DNA from: Annona cherimola
Taxonomy: Eukaryota; Streptophyta; Magnoliopsida; Magnoliales; Annonaceae
Reading direction: 5' to 3'
DNA length: 64,000 nt
Assembly (NCBI GenBank): GCA_030490835.1
Contig: CM059971.1
Location: 25,351,817 to 25,415,816 of the forward strand
Position numbers and translations under genes: made by a program. Below, one piece after another: positions 34,611 to 46,900 of the stretch; the first letter of the stretch is position 1; every line of letters starts with the position of its first letter. The notes beneath the pieces are model-generated. The model was not told the DNA's origin. It saw only the letters and a program-made list of their open reading frames with translations, and made no database searches.

Positions 34611-36054
34611 TGAACATATATATATCTATAGACATAGATAGGAAAATATTACAGTGCACATGACTGCACCGTGCAGTACATGCACTGTGGGTAGGGGTGC
34701 AACTCGAGTCGGGTTATACCGAACTAGAGTGAACCCAAATCCCAAGCCAACCGGGTTGGAGTAAACCCAAACCCTAAGAATTTAATCCGAGTTTGGACTG
34801 GTTCGGGTTGGGTTCACATTGGTTTTGGTTTGGTTTCAGGTTAGAATTCGGGTTACCGATAAACTGTTTTTTTCAAATTTAATTGTAATCTAAAAGAACA
34901 TTATTGGAATATACATACTTGTGTTTATGAAGTCAAGCCTCACGCTGAATTCTGTAACATCATTTCAAAGAATTCTGCAACATCATGCTGAATTCTGCAA
35001 TATTCTTTGAATGAACTCTGCAAACAATTTTTCAGCACCCTATAGACACAAATAAATAACAAATTAGTTAGGTTTATGACTAGTTGGTCATTTTTATTTA
35101 ATAGCTAATGGAAATTACTCAAGTATAGCAAATAGAAAATGAACATATTATACCAACTTTGTAGTTGAAACTAAACATTATCATACAAATTGCTAAAATT
35201 GAATTCAAACTGAATATTTATCATAGAAATTGCTAAAATAGAAATTGACCACTTGTCATAGTAATAAACTTAAAATATGAATCGAATTTATACTACAATT
35301 TGAAATCCAAACTAACAGATTTCTCATACTAACGGAAAGTATAATATAAAATAGATTTATCATGTCAACTCAAATTCAAACATAATCCACATAACAGTTA
35401 TTTAAAGCAATTAGATTTAAATACACTAAGCATGATGGTTCAATATTCCAATCTAATTTAAGTGCAACCCAAATTTAAAATGACAATATAAACAAATCTC
35501 AAGTTTAAATAAGTTTACATCCAGTTTCAAACAAATTCAAAATTCAAATGAGTTTATGTCTCCAAAGTTTCCAAAAAAACTAAAAAACTATTCAAAGACT
35601 TCCAAATAATTTCTCTCTTAATTTTCATCTGCATTTCTAATGTCAAGTTCTTCCTTCTCGATTTACATCTTTGAAAATAATATGCATCAACCTAGACAAA
35701 AAAAATGCATGCAACTGTTAACAATAAGAAGATAATAATCATAAAAAATCATCCTAGAAATTAAGTTATCTCAAGTATGCTTTGGTAATGGAGGAAGAGA
35801 TGATTTGTCTAAACTAGAGTTGGTAATGCCTGAAACATGTATACATATTAATATTACAAAAAAAATGTATAAATTATGAAAAATGATATAAATTACACCA
35901 GGTTTGGACCGGGTCGGGTTTTGGTACCGGCTTGGTGCGACCCAGTTATGGTTTCGGATTTATACGGGTCGGGTTGAGACTGGGTCTATTCAGAAAATTT
36001 TTTTAAAATAAAACTCATTTTTGGTTTTGGTACCGGGTCGGGTCGGACGGGTTC

Positions 36055-37968
36055 TGTAATAGCCATCGTCATTCGGCGCAGTATTCAGCGCCGTTTATTT
36101 TATTTATTTATTTATTTATATTTTTGTTTTATTAGGCGCCGTTATGGAAACTGTTTTATTAGGCACCGTTATGGAAACGGTGGGATTAATGGGTCATGCG
36201 CGTTCAATTAACCCCAGCCATGGATTAGTATAAAAGGCGCAGACGAGAATGAGTTTTCGCGAAGAAGAAAAATCGCAGAGACAGAGAGATCGCAAAGACA
36301 GAGAGACGAAGGAAGAAGAAAAAAATTTTGAAGGTAAGCTGCGTCGAACCATTTTCTCTGTTAATCTCATTCATTCTATGTTATACGCAAGTTATTTCAT
36401 AGATCTAAACCATTCACGACAATTCTAGCATGACTAATTAGTCACAGGAGTATTATCAAAATGTTTAATGTTGAAATTTTAATTATTTAAATGAGAAGTA
36501 CCAAATAAAGGGTATGAAATGATATATGATGAAATAAACGCACTTCTGAGCATAATTAGATAATTGTGACCATACAATAACAAGATAATTATATCATTAG
36601 CTTGCCCGCAAAATTTTAGATTGATCAGACTTATAGATTTTTAGATATAGCGATTTTATACATGATATAGAGTGGTAAATATGTATTTTAAGAGAAAAAC
36701 ACAAAAAAAAATTACAGAAAATTATGAAAAATACCAAGAAAATTAAATTCAATATTTAGAAGCTTAAATGAGTTTAAAATTATAAATTTATGAAAACAAA
36801 TGAAAGTTTATGAAGGCATGATAAATGGAAAATAGATAAATAAATATATAAAAATTATAAAAATATGAGAAAAATTAAAGGAAAATATCTAAAGAAATAT
36901 GAGTCCAAATTTATTTTTATATGTGAAATAAAGTTGTTTAAAAGTGAAATAAAATAAGAATAAATAGAAGAAAATAGGATTTTGACCGACTAAAATTATG
37001 AGAAATTTTGAGAAAGTTGTAAATGGAAATTTAAATAATAATTGTGAAAAATCAAAGTGAAATAATAAATATATTGTGATGAAAATTAGGAAAAGAGACT
37101 TGAGGCTACTACAAAAAAATTGGAAAAAGAGGAGTTTTAAAGTCTACTCAGAGGTAAGTAAACTTTTACCAAAGCATGTCTTTGAAAATATTATGTGAAT
37201 ATTATGAATTGCTATGAAATGTTATTATTTATTTTCTTTCAAATTTGTTTATTCAAAAATGAGAATTATTATTTCAAATTCATGTTTAGTAGTGAATTTG
37301 AGTGGGCATCAATTAAAATTCATGAGCATGATGCATAATTGCATATTGGGTTTGCCGCCAAGGAGTAAAGTAGTATGCTAGTACCTGGGTAGCGACCTCA
37401 GGACTACCAAAGGAGATGATTTAGCTCACGAATGTGTAGCACGGCTGCACGCGAGCACAAGTAGATGGCAATACCCACAGTATGAATGCATGATTTAAAA
37501 TTAACACATGTATCAAGATGTTTTTATTACAGTTTGTTGTGCATAAAAAGGCAATATAGATATTGTATTTGTTTTTTTTTAGAAAAGCAAAACGATTGAA
37601 AATGAATTTAAAAATATACATATATATTTACTTACTGAGCTTTCAGCTCACATAGTTTTTGTTTTCAGTGGAAAAACAGGGATACAATGCTATACTAGAG
37701 CCTTTATCAACACAGGAAAAAGGAGAACCTAGCAGAGGAAAAGACAAAGAAGTTTAGAAAATTTTATTGAAATTATTTCATAATGCTTGTTTTTTTTATT
37801 TTAGACACTGGAAATTGTATAATAACTCCATAAGGAGTAAACTTGAGATGTAATAGTTAAAAGTATTATGATTTTGCACCTTGGTATCTATTTCCATCTT
37901 GGGAGATCTTATTTTCAGCTTTGACATAGTAGACCCCATTCACAACACCCTAAGGGTGGGGCATTACA
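36055..37968. mobile_element. Solo LTR (1914 bp), probably Ty3/gypsy chromovirus type
   Basis: The segment begins TGTAATAGCC and ends GGGGCATTACA, TG..CA in form. GGTTC flanks both sides (36050-36054 and 37969-37973), a 5-bp target duplication. Inside are a TATA box (TATAAAAG, 36229-36236), a purine-rich leader with CGCAGAGACAGAGAGA repeats and, near the end, TTTACTTACTGAGCTTTCAG, a layout I associate with Del/Tekay-like chromoviruses (inference). No internal coding region remains, so it is a product of LTR-LTR recombination. Confidence 0.85.
36229..36236 (+). promoter_or_regulatory. TATA box of the solo LTR
   Basis: TATAAAAG is followed 20-100 bp downstream by a GA-rich leader. The sequence TTTTGAAGGTAAGC near 36325-36338 is a possible splice donor and TTTTGTTTTCAG near 37660-37671 a possible acceptor. 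Whether this promoter is active is unknown. Confidence 0.45.
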
Positions 37969-38344
37969 GGTTCGGACCGACCCGGTACCAAGTTGCACCC
38001 CTAACTGTGGGCCCCACATGATCATAAATGAAAAATCTACCCTGCCCATTGTATTTAAAAATATTCACTTTATTAGCATACCAATTTCATTTAAATCCAA
38101 CATGTGTGTGGTTTCAATCTTAAAATGGTACAAAATCAATACAATAAAATAATCTAATATAAATATCAATTTTAAAGTGATATTTTCAACATTTAAACCG
38201 TCTAAAGTATGATTTTTATATGGATAAATGATTGTATAAAGTTTCATTATAAACTAATATGTGTGAAGCCCATTTTATAGCGGACTGCACCGTATTACAG
38301 TGCGGTCCATCTGCACATGAATGGGTCTCATATATATATAAGAG

Positions 38345-38715
38345 TTGTTCTGGTGCAGTGGTGCTGTACAGAAATAGCGGTACATTTGCCCATTTTTGGG
38401 TCTCACACATATAAGAATGCAATGAAATTTTATGCAATTATTTATCTATATATGAATTTTATAGAAAATAATTTACATGTTAAAAAATCCACTTTAAAGT
38501 TTTATTTACATCAAACTATTTTATTACGTTAAATTTGTACCATTTTCAAAAGAGGTCTGTATACATCCGATTGGGATGAAAATTGATATGGTAATAGAAT
38601 ACATTATTCTAAATACAATAGATAGAGTAGATTATAATCGTATGATCATGCGGGGCCTATTTTGGCGCAACTGCACCGCTGTTAATGTGCAGTTGCACTG
38701 TACTTGAATATTTCT
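38345..38715 (+). mobile_element. U-type MITE
   Basis: The start GGTGCAGTGGTGCTGTACAG and the reverse complement of the end (AGTGCAACTGCACATTAACA) are imperfect inverted repeats. The body aligns with the copy at 33500-33870. The right flank is (AT)n. Confidence 0.7.
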
Positions 38716-38744
38716 CATATATATATATATATGGAAAATGTTCT

Positions 38745-39100
38745 AGTACATGCAACTGCACCATGCAGTCCATGCATTGTGGGCCTCATTTGATCATGAA
38801 TGGAAAATCCACCCACCTATTGTATTTAAAATTATTCACTTTATTAGCATATCAATTTTCATTCAAATCCAACATGTGTATGGTCCATGTCTTAAAATGA
38901 TGCAAAATCAACATAATACAATAGTTTAACATAAATATTAAGTTCAAAGTGGTATTTTCAACATCTAAAGCGTCTAAAGTATGCTTTTTATATACATAAA
39001 TGATTGTATAAAGTTTCATTGCAATCTAATATGTGTAGGTCCCACTTTATAGTGTACTGCACTGTAATATGGTGCGGTCCATCTGCATATGAATGGGTAT
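38745..39100 (-). mobile_element. V-type MITE, minus
   Basis: It carries GCAACTGCACCATGCAGTCC, ATCCACCCACCTATTGTATT and CAAATCCAACATGTGTATGG, the reverse complement of V-type words. Confidence 0.7.
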
Positions 39101-39129
39101 ATATATTCCCATATAATATATATGAGATA

Positions 39130-39480
39130 CATGCAGGTGCAGCATGCTGCACTGGAATTTTGAGTGCAGCCCACATGATCATCAAATTATAATCTACTCC
39201 ATTCATTATATTTAGAATAATGTATTCTATAACTATACCAATTTTCATCCTAATCAGATATGTATATGGGCCCCATCTAAAATGATACAAATTCAACATA
39301 ATAAAATAGTTTGATGTAAATAACAACTTTAAAGTAGTTTTTTCAACATCTAAACCATCTAAGGTATAATTTATATATGGATAAATGATTATATAAAGTT
39401 TCATTGCATTTTAATATGTGTGGGACCTATTTTTTGGGCAACTGCACCGCTGTTCCAATGCAGTAATGCTGCACCGGAAC
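39130..39480 (-). mobile_element. U-type MITE, minus
   Basis: It carries GGTGCAGCATGCTGCAC, ATTATAATCTACTCCATTCA and GTGTGGGACCTATTTTTTGG, a full-length reverse-strand U copy. A CT then AT microsatellite (39481-39510) follows. Confidence 0.7.
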
Positions 39481-39510
39481 AGCTCTCTCTCTCTCTCTCT
39501 ATATATATAT

Positions 39511-39745
39511 ACCACTTTAAAATTATTATTTATATTAAACTATGTTATTACGTTGAATTTGTAACATTTTCAAATAGGGTCTTTACACATCCAATTGAGA
39601 TGACAATTGATATGGTAATAGAATACATTATTCTAAATATAATTGGTGGAGTAGATTATAATTTGATCATCACGTGGGGCATATTTCAGTGCCACTGCCT
39701 AGTAATTATAATACAGTGGCGTTGTAGTTGAATATTATCCATATA
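39511..39745 (+). mobile_element. U-type MITE, 5'-truncated
   Basis: The copy begins inside the unit at CCACTTTAAAATTATTATTT and runs to the end block (GTGCCACTGCCTAGTAATTA). Simple repeats border both sides. Confidence 0.65.
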
Positions 39746-40689
39746 TATGTATGTATGTATTTATTTTTTTTTATTGAGTCTTTGACATATCATCTAAGGC
39801 TGGATTGTGGATTCATAATTAACAGCAATGTTAAGAACTGTTATTTTAAATTGCTTGGATTACTCCTTCCATAACCCTTTCCACATTGTGAGGGGTTAGG
39901 GAACGAGTATACCCATTTCTATAAAAAAAAAAAAAAAAAAAAGAACTCACATTTGATAAGAGACAATTCTCAGAATTCATGATTCGGATGCTGCCTTCAG
40001 ATGGCTATTTCGCTCCATTCAAGTTCAACTAGACAATCTTTTACTAACTTGGGTGCATAATAATTAAAAAAAAATTTAGAACTCCTTCTCATATCCTCTT
40101 TGCACACAGGTTGATGCACCTTATGCTTCAATTCGAATCAAGAACTGATTCCTAAACTTGATCAGTGTTTCGTCACCAGCAGAAGTTGGAAAATGCAAAG
40201 CACGCAGAAAGCAAAAGCAAAATATACGGACCAGAGTTTTGGGATCTGTTCAAAATTTCATGCACAATAGAAAGTTAAGAGCAAACAGCCGCCATAAAAA
40301 CTCAGAACCTACTAATCACAAGGTTGAAAGTGCATGACAGTAAATCCACTCCATCCGTTGTATTACCATAAGTTTTTTAGCTAGCAGACTAAACTTCATT
40401 CCAATCAAATATGTGCATGAGCCACATTTACATAAGAAAATATATTCATTTGTAAATTATAAAGAATATTTAGTTCTGCTCACGTATGCGTTAAAATGTA
40501 AGAATACCTTATAAAATCATTTATTTACATAATATTTTTGATGATTTAGATGTTAAATATACAACTTTAAAAATTGATATTTGGCATTAAACCCACCAAG
40601 ATCCATGCAGTTGAGTTCACTTAAGTGAGAAATAACTTATGATAATGATGATTTAGCATCATTTCGTTGAATTTATACATTCATAATTA
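39746..40689. other. Intergenic; possible short minus-strand terminal exon and LINE tail
   Basis: The stretch contains an A run (39930-39948), a 41-codon open minus-strand frame (40245 down to 40121) behind an acceptor-like TTTTGAACAG, diverged MITE-like AT-rich sequence (40330-40590) and an RTE-like LINE tail (40590-40655: CCATGCAGTTGAGTTCACTT then ATGATAATGATGAT). None is a supported gene. Confidence 0.4.
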
Positions 40690-40960
40690 CTACGACAAAA
40701 ATGCCATGTAGTGACGGTTTTATTTGTGACAGTTAAAAAATCGTCACTGTAAAATAATTTTACTCACGCTTTTTTAAATTAGTCCATAAAAGCATAATTT
40801 ATTCAGACAGTTTTAAAAACCATCAATATTACTTACTGTATACCTACGGGTTTGTACAACCGTCCAAATACTTAGATATTTTAGTAACAATTTTTAACAA
40901 CTGTCACTATTTGAATAATTTACAGAGACAAAAGCAAGAAATCGTTACTAAAAATCTAAT
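40690..40960. repeat. CACTA left subterminal repeat zone
   Basis: Repeated GTGAC/GTCAC hairpin words lie just inside the terminus, for example GTGACAGTTAAAAAATCGTC and ACTGTCACTATTTG. By analogy with En/Spm these would be TNPA-type protein binding sites (inference). Confidence 0.6.
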
Positions 40961-41992
40961 AACGATAATTAATAAAACTATCATAAAACCTAAATATTTT
41001 ATTGGTATTTCATTTATAAATATAATAATTATTATTTAATTTATTTTAAATATCAATTCCAAAAATTTATAATATATTATTATTATTGAATTTATTTGAA
41101 ATAATTATATTATTTTACTTATTTTATTCTATCACCTATAAATTATTAAATATATAATAATGTAAGAAGAGATTATAATATATGAGCTTGACACTATAAA
41201 GATTATCTTATAGATAGGTAAATAATTTATTTTAGATATTTAGATATTATTCATCTTTGGATAAACAAGAAATTTCAAAAATTGGAATTAAAATCTCATA
41301 AATCCTACTATCCAATAATAATGCTCGTATTTTTTGCTCCAATTTATTAAAGTATACCTCAACTAAAATATAGAAAATAATCCTAAAAACTAAAAATCAC
41401 TTAGGAAAACATTGAAAAAAGTATAAGATATATAATAGCAATAGTAGAATGACATTCAACAAAATAATATTAAAGCATATAAAATTTAATAATAATAATA
41501 ATAATAATAATAATTGTAATTGGTTGAATTCATATTTATATTTTGGAAATTTAAATTGGCAAATAACATTGTTCGATGAAGAAATTAAAATTTCTACGTC
41601 AACATGATCAATGAGATTTTATTAAAACAATTTAACTGAAAGTAACTCTCAAACTCTTTTTACAAATCAAAATTGCTCTCATACAATTGAAAATTGCAAA
41701 TTAAAAGTTACAACTGAAGATATTTGCTTGATATGGTAATTTTGCAACTAATTAATTTTTTTCAAAATCATACCACAATCATTTTTACATTTTCTTTTCA
41801 CTTCATTTCGCTTTTTGAAGTTCGTCATTGTGCAAAAATGCTACGATCTTTGCCATCAAGTCAATAGCCTGCAAATAAAAGAAAACTTCAACTTTCAAAT
41901 AAATAAACTGAATCTTTAAAAAAAATTAAGTAATTTTAAAAGATTGTAACTTACATTCTTTTCACCAGGTCTGCATCATGTGTTTGTTGTAT

Positions 41993-44900
41993 TTATTCTT
42001 CATCAACGGTATCAATATCATCTCTTACCCAGAATGGATTATCCTCTGTGGAGTCGAATCCATCATTTTCAGATACAACCCCATTATGCTGCTCTCCTCC
42101 AAGAGATCTTTGTAGAGGATCCTCACATGGTCCAACACCCATATCATATAAATCTCTGACTTTAGCATTCAAAACCACATGCCAATCTTTATTCACATGA
42201 TCCTTGACATAAAATACTTTCTTAGCTTGAGATGCAAATATAAAAGGGTCATCAGAAAGGTTAGCTCCTGTATGTATCAAATGAGAGAAATTTACTAATG
42301 TGCATCCAAACTTGTCTTTTTTATAACCCCTTCCTCCATTAACATCAACCCAATCACATTTAAATAATACGATTTTGTGTTTACCATGATAGTTTAATTC
42401 TATAATATCTCTTAAAATACCATAATAAGTGACTTCTCCTTCAACTGGCCTTTGATCTCTTGCACTTGCATAACTCATTATTTTTGCACTCACTACAACT
42501 CCACTATTTTGAGTTGTCATATTTTTCTCATGTTCTTTTGTGTGAAATTTGAAGCCATTGATGACAAAACCTGTATATCTTTGTGCCACTTTTCTTGGAC
42601 CGCGTGCTAACCATCTCATTTCTTCAGTAATCCGTGCATCCCCTTCTTCATCTAATTGTTTAATCTAAATTATACATCGGGATTAATTAATACAAAATTA
42701 ACACTCATAATATATTTAAATTTATATAGAAATATGCAATCAACAATTTCAATATACTTACTACTTAAATACTAGACTCACATAATCATGAAACCATTCA
42801 TGGAATGTTTGACAATGCATTGTGGCTATTTCATTTTGAGATGGACGTCGAGAAAGACGACGATTTTTTCTCGAAATTTCAGCTTCATGCTCTCTGTAAA
42901 AAAAATAAAAGGAATAAAAAAAAAGCATTGCTTGAATTTAAGAAAAAATTTTACTTTACATATAAACAAAATAAAGAAAATTTTAACTTACCCTCGAAAT
43001 GATGTGATGGCATCAAAATTAAAAAGCACGTACCGATGTGCTTGAATCCATGTTTTATCATCCAATTGACTTTCTTTGGCTCTAATTCGCTTCTTCACTT
43101 TCAAATTTCTTTTTCTCTTTATTCCAAGAGGTCTTCCTAATAAAGGAATGCAGGAAAATCCTTTATCTGAGTATATATTAGAATGATCTTTTTGTACCAA
43201 TCGATTGAATTTTGTCTCAATGCCAGAAAGATATCTAGAGCAAAATGTTAGACATTCTTCAGCTAAGTACCCTTCCGCAATAGAACCCTCTGGAGAAGCT
43301 CTATTGCGCACATAAGACTTGAGTGTATAAAGATACCTACATCAAAAAGATATGAAACTTAAAATCTTATATCATATTGTTAACTTCTTAATTAAACAAT
43401 AATTACAAAAGTAATATATAAATTTACCTTTCGATTGGATACATCCATCGATATTGTACAGGTCCAGCTACCTTTGCCTCAGTCGCCAAGTGAATCACCA
43501 AATGCACTTGAGTAGTAAAAAATGACGGAGGAAAAATTCTTTCCATACGGCATAATGTTAAAGTAATTTGTGTTTCAAGCTTCTCAAGATCACAAATTCT
43601 AAGAACTTTGGAACACAATCCATTAAAATATTGACACAACTCAATAATTACTAAACTCACTTTCTCAGGCAATAACCCCCTCACTGCCATTGGAAGAAAA
43701 TTTTGCATCAAAATATGACAATCATAACTTTTAAGCCCCATAATTTTACGTTGTTTCAACTGCACACAGCGAGCAATATTTGTCGATATCTCATATGGAG
43801 CTTTTATGCTCTTTAATACTTCACAAAAAGAGCTTTTCTCTTTCAAGGTCATTGAATAGCATGCTTTTGGGAAAAATTCCTTACCATTACTAACATACTT
43901 CTTCAAGTGCAAATCCTTTCTAATACCCATATCTTGAAGGTCCAATCGCGCCTTGCGATTATCTTTTGTTTTCCCTTCTTGATTCATAATGGTTCCCAAG
44001 ACATTATCACAAACATTTTTTTCTATGTGCATAACATCAAGGTTGTGACGAATGAGATTGTGTTCCCAATAAGGTAATGTAAAAAAGATACTTTTCTTCT
44101 TCCAAGGACCTTCTGTTTCTGAAATTTGAGTATTTTGAAATATGAAGTCAATGCCCTCAAGTTGCTCTAATACAGTTGAACCAGATGGAGGGATTGGTGC
44201 ACAATCAAAATCTTGATGTCCATCAAAAGAAAGTTTCTCATACCGAAATTTATGATTATGTGGTAAGAATCGACGATGACCCATATAGCAATACTTTCCC
44301 CCATGACGCAACCATTTGGAACAAGTTTTAAAATTGCAAGCAGGACATGCATATTGACCTTTAGTACTCCAACCTGATAAATTTGCATAAGCTGGAAAAT
44401 CACTGATAGTCCACATCAATGCTGCGTGCAAGCAAAAATACTCATTCTTATGTGCATCAAATGTTCGAATGCCAACTTCCCACAATTCATGCAATTCTTC
44501 TATAAAAGGTTGTAAATACACATCTAAATGATTTCCAGGAGCATCTGGACCAGGAATAAGTAATGACAAAATAAAATATGGTTGCTTCATGCACATCCAT
44601 GGAGGCAAATTATATGGTATCACAATAACTGGCCATGTGCTGTGATTAAGACCTTTAGTTCCAAATGGATTAAAACCATCACAAGATAAGCCCAAACGAA
44701 CATTACGAGGATCTGAAGCAAATAATGGGTACCGAGAATTAAAAGTTTTCCATGCTTCGCTGTCAGCAGGATGTCTTAAAAGTCCATCCTTAGTACGTCC
44801 TTTCTCATGCCACGTCATGAAAGAAGCTGTCTTTGAAGACATAAACAGTCTTTGTAACCTAGGCTTTAAAGGAAACCAGCGTAAGATTTTAGCACCAACT

Positions 44901-45679
44901 TTTTTAGTATTTCCTGAAGGCTTCTCATTTTCTAAAACAGTTGTCTTTATTTTCCATCTAGAAGTACCACAAGAAGGACAAGCTTCCAGCTTTGAATTTT
45001 CTTTCCAATATAGAACGCAATTTTTGGGACAAGCATGAATTTTCTCGTAGTTTAATCCCAATTCAGAAATGAACCTTTTCGTTTCATAATAAGATGTAGA
45101 CAATGTATTTCCTTTAGGAAAAGCATTCTTCAATAACTCAAGCAACATAGTGAAGGACTTCTTACTCCATCCATTGAGACATTTTAAATGAAAAAGTTTA
45201 ACAATAAATGAAAGTTTTGTATATTCCTTGCACCCTGGATACAACTCCTGTTCGGCATCTTTCATTAAATTTAAAAACTTTTCTGCATTTGCATCTTGTT
45301 GTCCAATATTAAGATTATGCAAAATATCCTCTCCGGTATCTTCATTCAAGTCTCTAGACCCATCATGCACACCAAAAGCATCATGCAACAATTCATGAAT
45401 CTCATCACCCATACCTTCAATAGGATTTTGACTAGAAGTAGACTCTCCCACAGACTCTCCATGATTGTACCAATCTGTATAACCCTTAAGAAATCCATCA
45501 CAAATTAAATGATCTAATACTTCTTTTCTAGAACATTTATATTTAAGAACACATTTCACACATGGACAAAGAATCCTTCCATCTTGAGATGCTTTCTCAA
45601 ATGCGTTATCAAGAAATTGAATGACACCCTCAACGTATTCCTTACTTGACCTTGATGCATAAATCCAACTTTTATCCAT
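41993..45679 (-). CDS. CACTA transposase, TNP2/TNPD-like
   Basis: This is the catalytic transposase of the CACTA element. Four coding exons read from high to low coordinates: 45679-43428, 43336-42992, 42893-42782 and 42664-41993. All have GT-AG borders and joined phases, giving about 1126 residues. Domains by residue: transposase-associated domain 1-75 (CPCVKCVLKYKCSRKEVLDH), TNP2/Transposase_21 from about 265 with CDGFNPFG near 331, HNLDVMHIEKNVCDN near 546 and DUF4218 around 670-750 (RIFPPSFF). Exon 2 holds NRASPEGSIAEGYLAEECL and the last exon DUF4216 (VLFKCDWVDV, FYVKDHVNKDWHVV). The length fits a full plant TNP2 protein. A leader intron is likely: donor ACAG|GTAAGTGAG at 46720 and acceptor GATTGCAG just before 45699. 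No stop or frameshift was found. Activity is unknown. Confidence 0.9.
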
Positions 45680-45702
45680 TGTTGCAAGAATAGTTTAACT
45701 GC

Positions 45703-46900
45703 AATCACATATATATTAAATTTGGTATTAAGGACCAACTTAAAATAAAAAAAGACATATTTTAATGATGAATAATGAAAAAATAATAAAAACATCACAA
45801 ATAATATCATTTACCTTACAATCTAAGCGTTAATTTTATCTTCTGTCATTATATACATGTATTCTATTTAATAATGGAAGTTAAAATCCCTAGATTTTAA
45901 ATTCTAAATCTACAATTAGACATAAGCTATTTGAAATATGGATAGTTTGGTAAGAACGAAATTTTAATTTTAAATATATATTAGATATGTTCCTGTGTGA
46001 AAACATGTGTGAAAAAATGCATAATATATATGCAAGATATGTTCCTGTGCATTTGCCCGCACAGGAACTTACTATGCATTTGGCTCAAAATTGGTTCTAC
46101 ATATACTTAAATGTATTAATACTTTATATAATTATTTATTCATACATAAAATTTATAACAAATCATTTATATATTAAATGAAGTGGGTCACATTAAGGTC
46201 ATTTGTTCAATAATATTAAATGAAGTGGGTCACATTAATTCCTAGTATGAAATTTTAGTTCGTGTGGCTTCCTCCATATTATAAGTTGTAAAAAGCCAAA
46301 TTCATTAGCAGAACCTAGCTGTAAAACGCATTAATTTGTTTATAGAAAAATATAATTGCATGATTTGTTTAAATATATAGGAACAAGGGCGTGTGCATGA
46401 CTGAAGGTGACATGTACCCCACTTCAATGGGCCTTTCCATTCCTGTTGCGGGAGACATCCCAGCAACACCTTTCTTATGTGCTCAGGTCAATCTCGCCTC
46501 TTCAACTAGTGCCACACATGTGTGCTCAATCAGCACAATCAAATTCCTTCCCGCTTTCACAGGTTCCTTTATGGGAAGAAAAATAATAAAAAAAAGGGAG
46601 GTAATTATTCCAAACAGTCGGCCTTCTCCTCTTTAGGTGTCAAGCCATCCCACCTTTTTTATTCTTTCCGTGATCCATATACAAAGATTTTAAAAATGAA
46701 ATAAAAGCTCTCTCACTTACCTGTAACCAGTGAAGTGTTGAACAACGTCAGCAGCTTACAAATGGGACGGCTGGGTTATGGATGACGGTGTGCGCTCTTC
46801 TCTTCCTCCTCCCTCATCTTCTTCTCTTTATTTTCTCTTCCTATCCCTTTTGCGTCCTTCCGATTCCCTGGCCTTCCAAAATCGCTAAGGGTTGCTCTTT
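45703..46900 (-). promoter_or_regulatory. 5' leader intron and promoter region of the TNP2 gene
   Basis: On the minus strand a strong donor (CACTGGTTACAG then GTAAGTGAG, border near 46720) precedes the acceptor ATGTGATTGCAG that lies 20-odd bases before the ATG. This suggests a leader exon around 46720-46880, which is CT/GA-rich and more GC-rich than its surroundings. A U-type MITE fragment (46030-46170) and a 25-bp direct repeat (ATTAAATGAAGTGGGTCACA, twice near 46170 and 46214) lie in the intron. Confidence 0.45.
46030..46170 (+). mobile_element. U-type MITE fragment inside the CACTA element
   Basis: CTATGCATTTGGCTCAAAAT and TACATATACTTAAATGTATT followed by TTTATATAATTATTTATTCA match the first third of the U unit at 34255. 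Confidence 0.55.

Larger units (their letters stand above)
34692..38003. mobile_element. Non-autonomous hAT-type element, itself carrying a solo LTR
   Basis: The ends are TAGGGGTGCAACTCG and AGTTGCACCCCTA, a 12-bp inverted pair of the hAT type. The 8 bp ACTGTGGG lie directly outside both ends (34684-34691 and 38004-38011), the target-duplication length expected for hAT. Subterminal regions are full of GGGTCGGGT/CGGGTT words (34705-34860 and 35900-36050), as is usual for transposase-binding zones. No transposase frame is present. Without the solo LTR the element is about 1.4 kb. Confidence 0.88.
34650..38325 (-). mobile_element. V-type MITE split by the hAT element
   Basis: The left piece (34650-34691) has ACAGTGCACATGACTGCACC. 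The right piece (38004-38325) resumes with GTGGGCCCCACATGATCATA and runs to GCGGACTGCACCG. Removing the hAT insertion and one target copy gives a continuous V unit like the one at 38745-39100. Confidence 0.75.

Noticed and set aside
36055..37968. A host gene promoter suggested by the TATA box and GA-rich leader
   Set aside because: The segment is bounded by TG..CA ends and a 5-bp target duplication, so it is a solo LTR whose promoter explains the TATA box.
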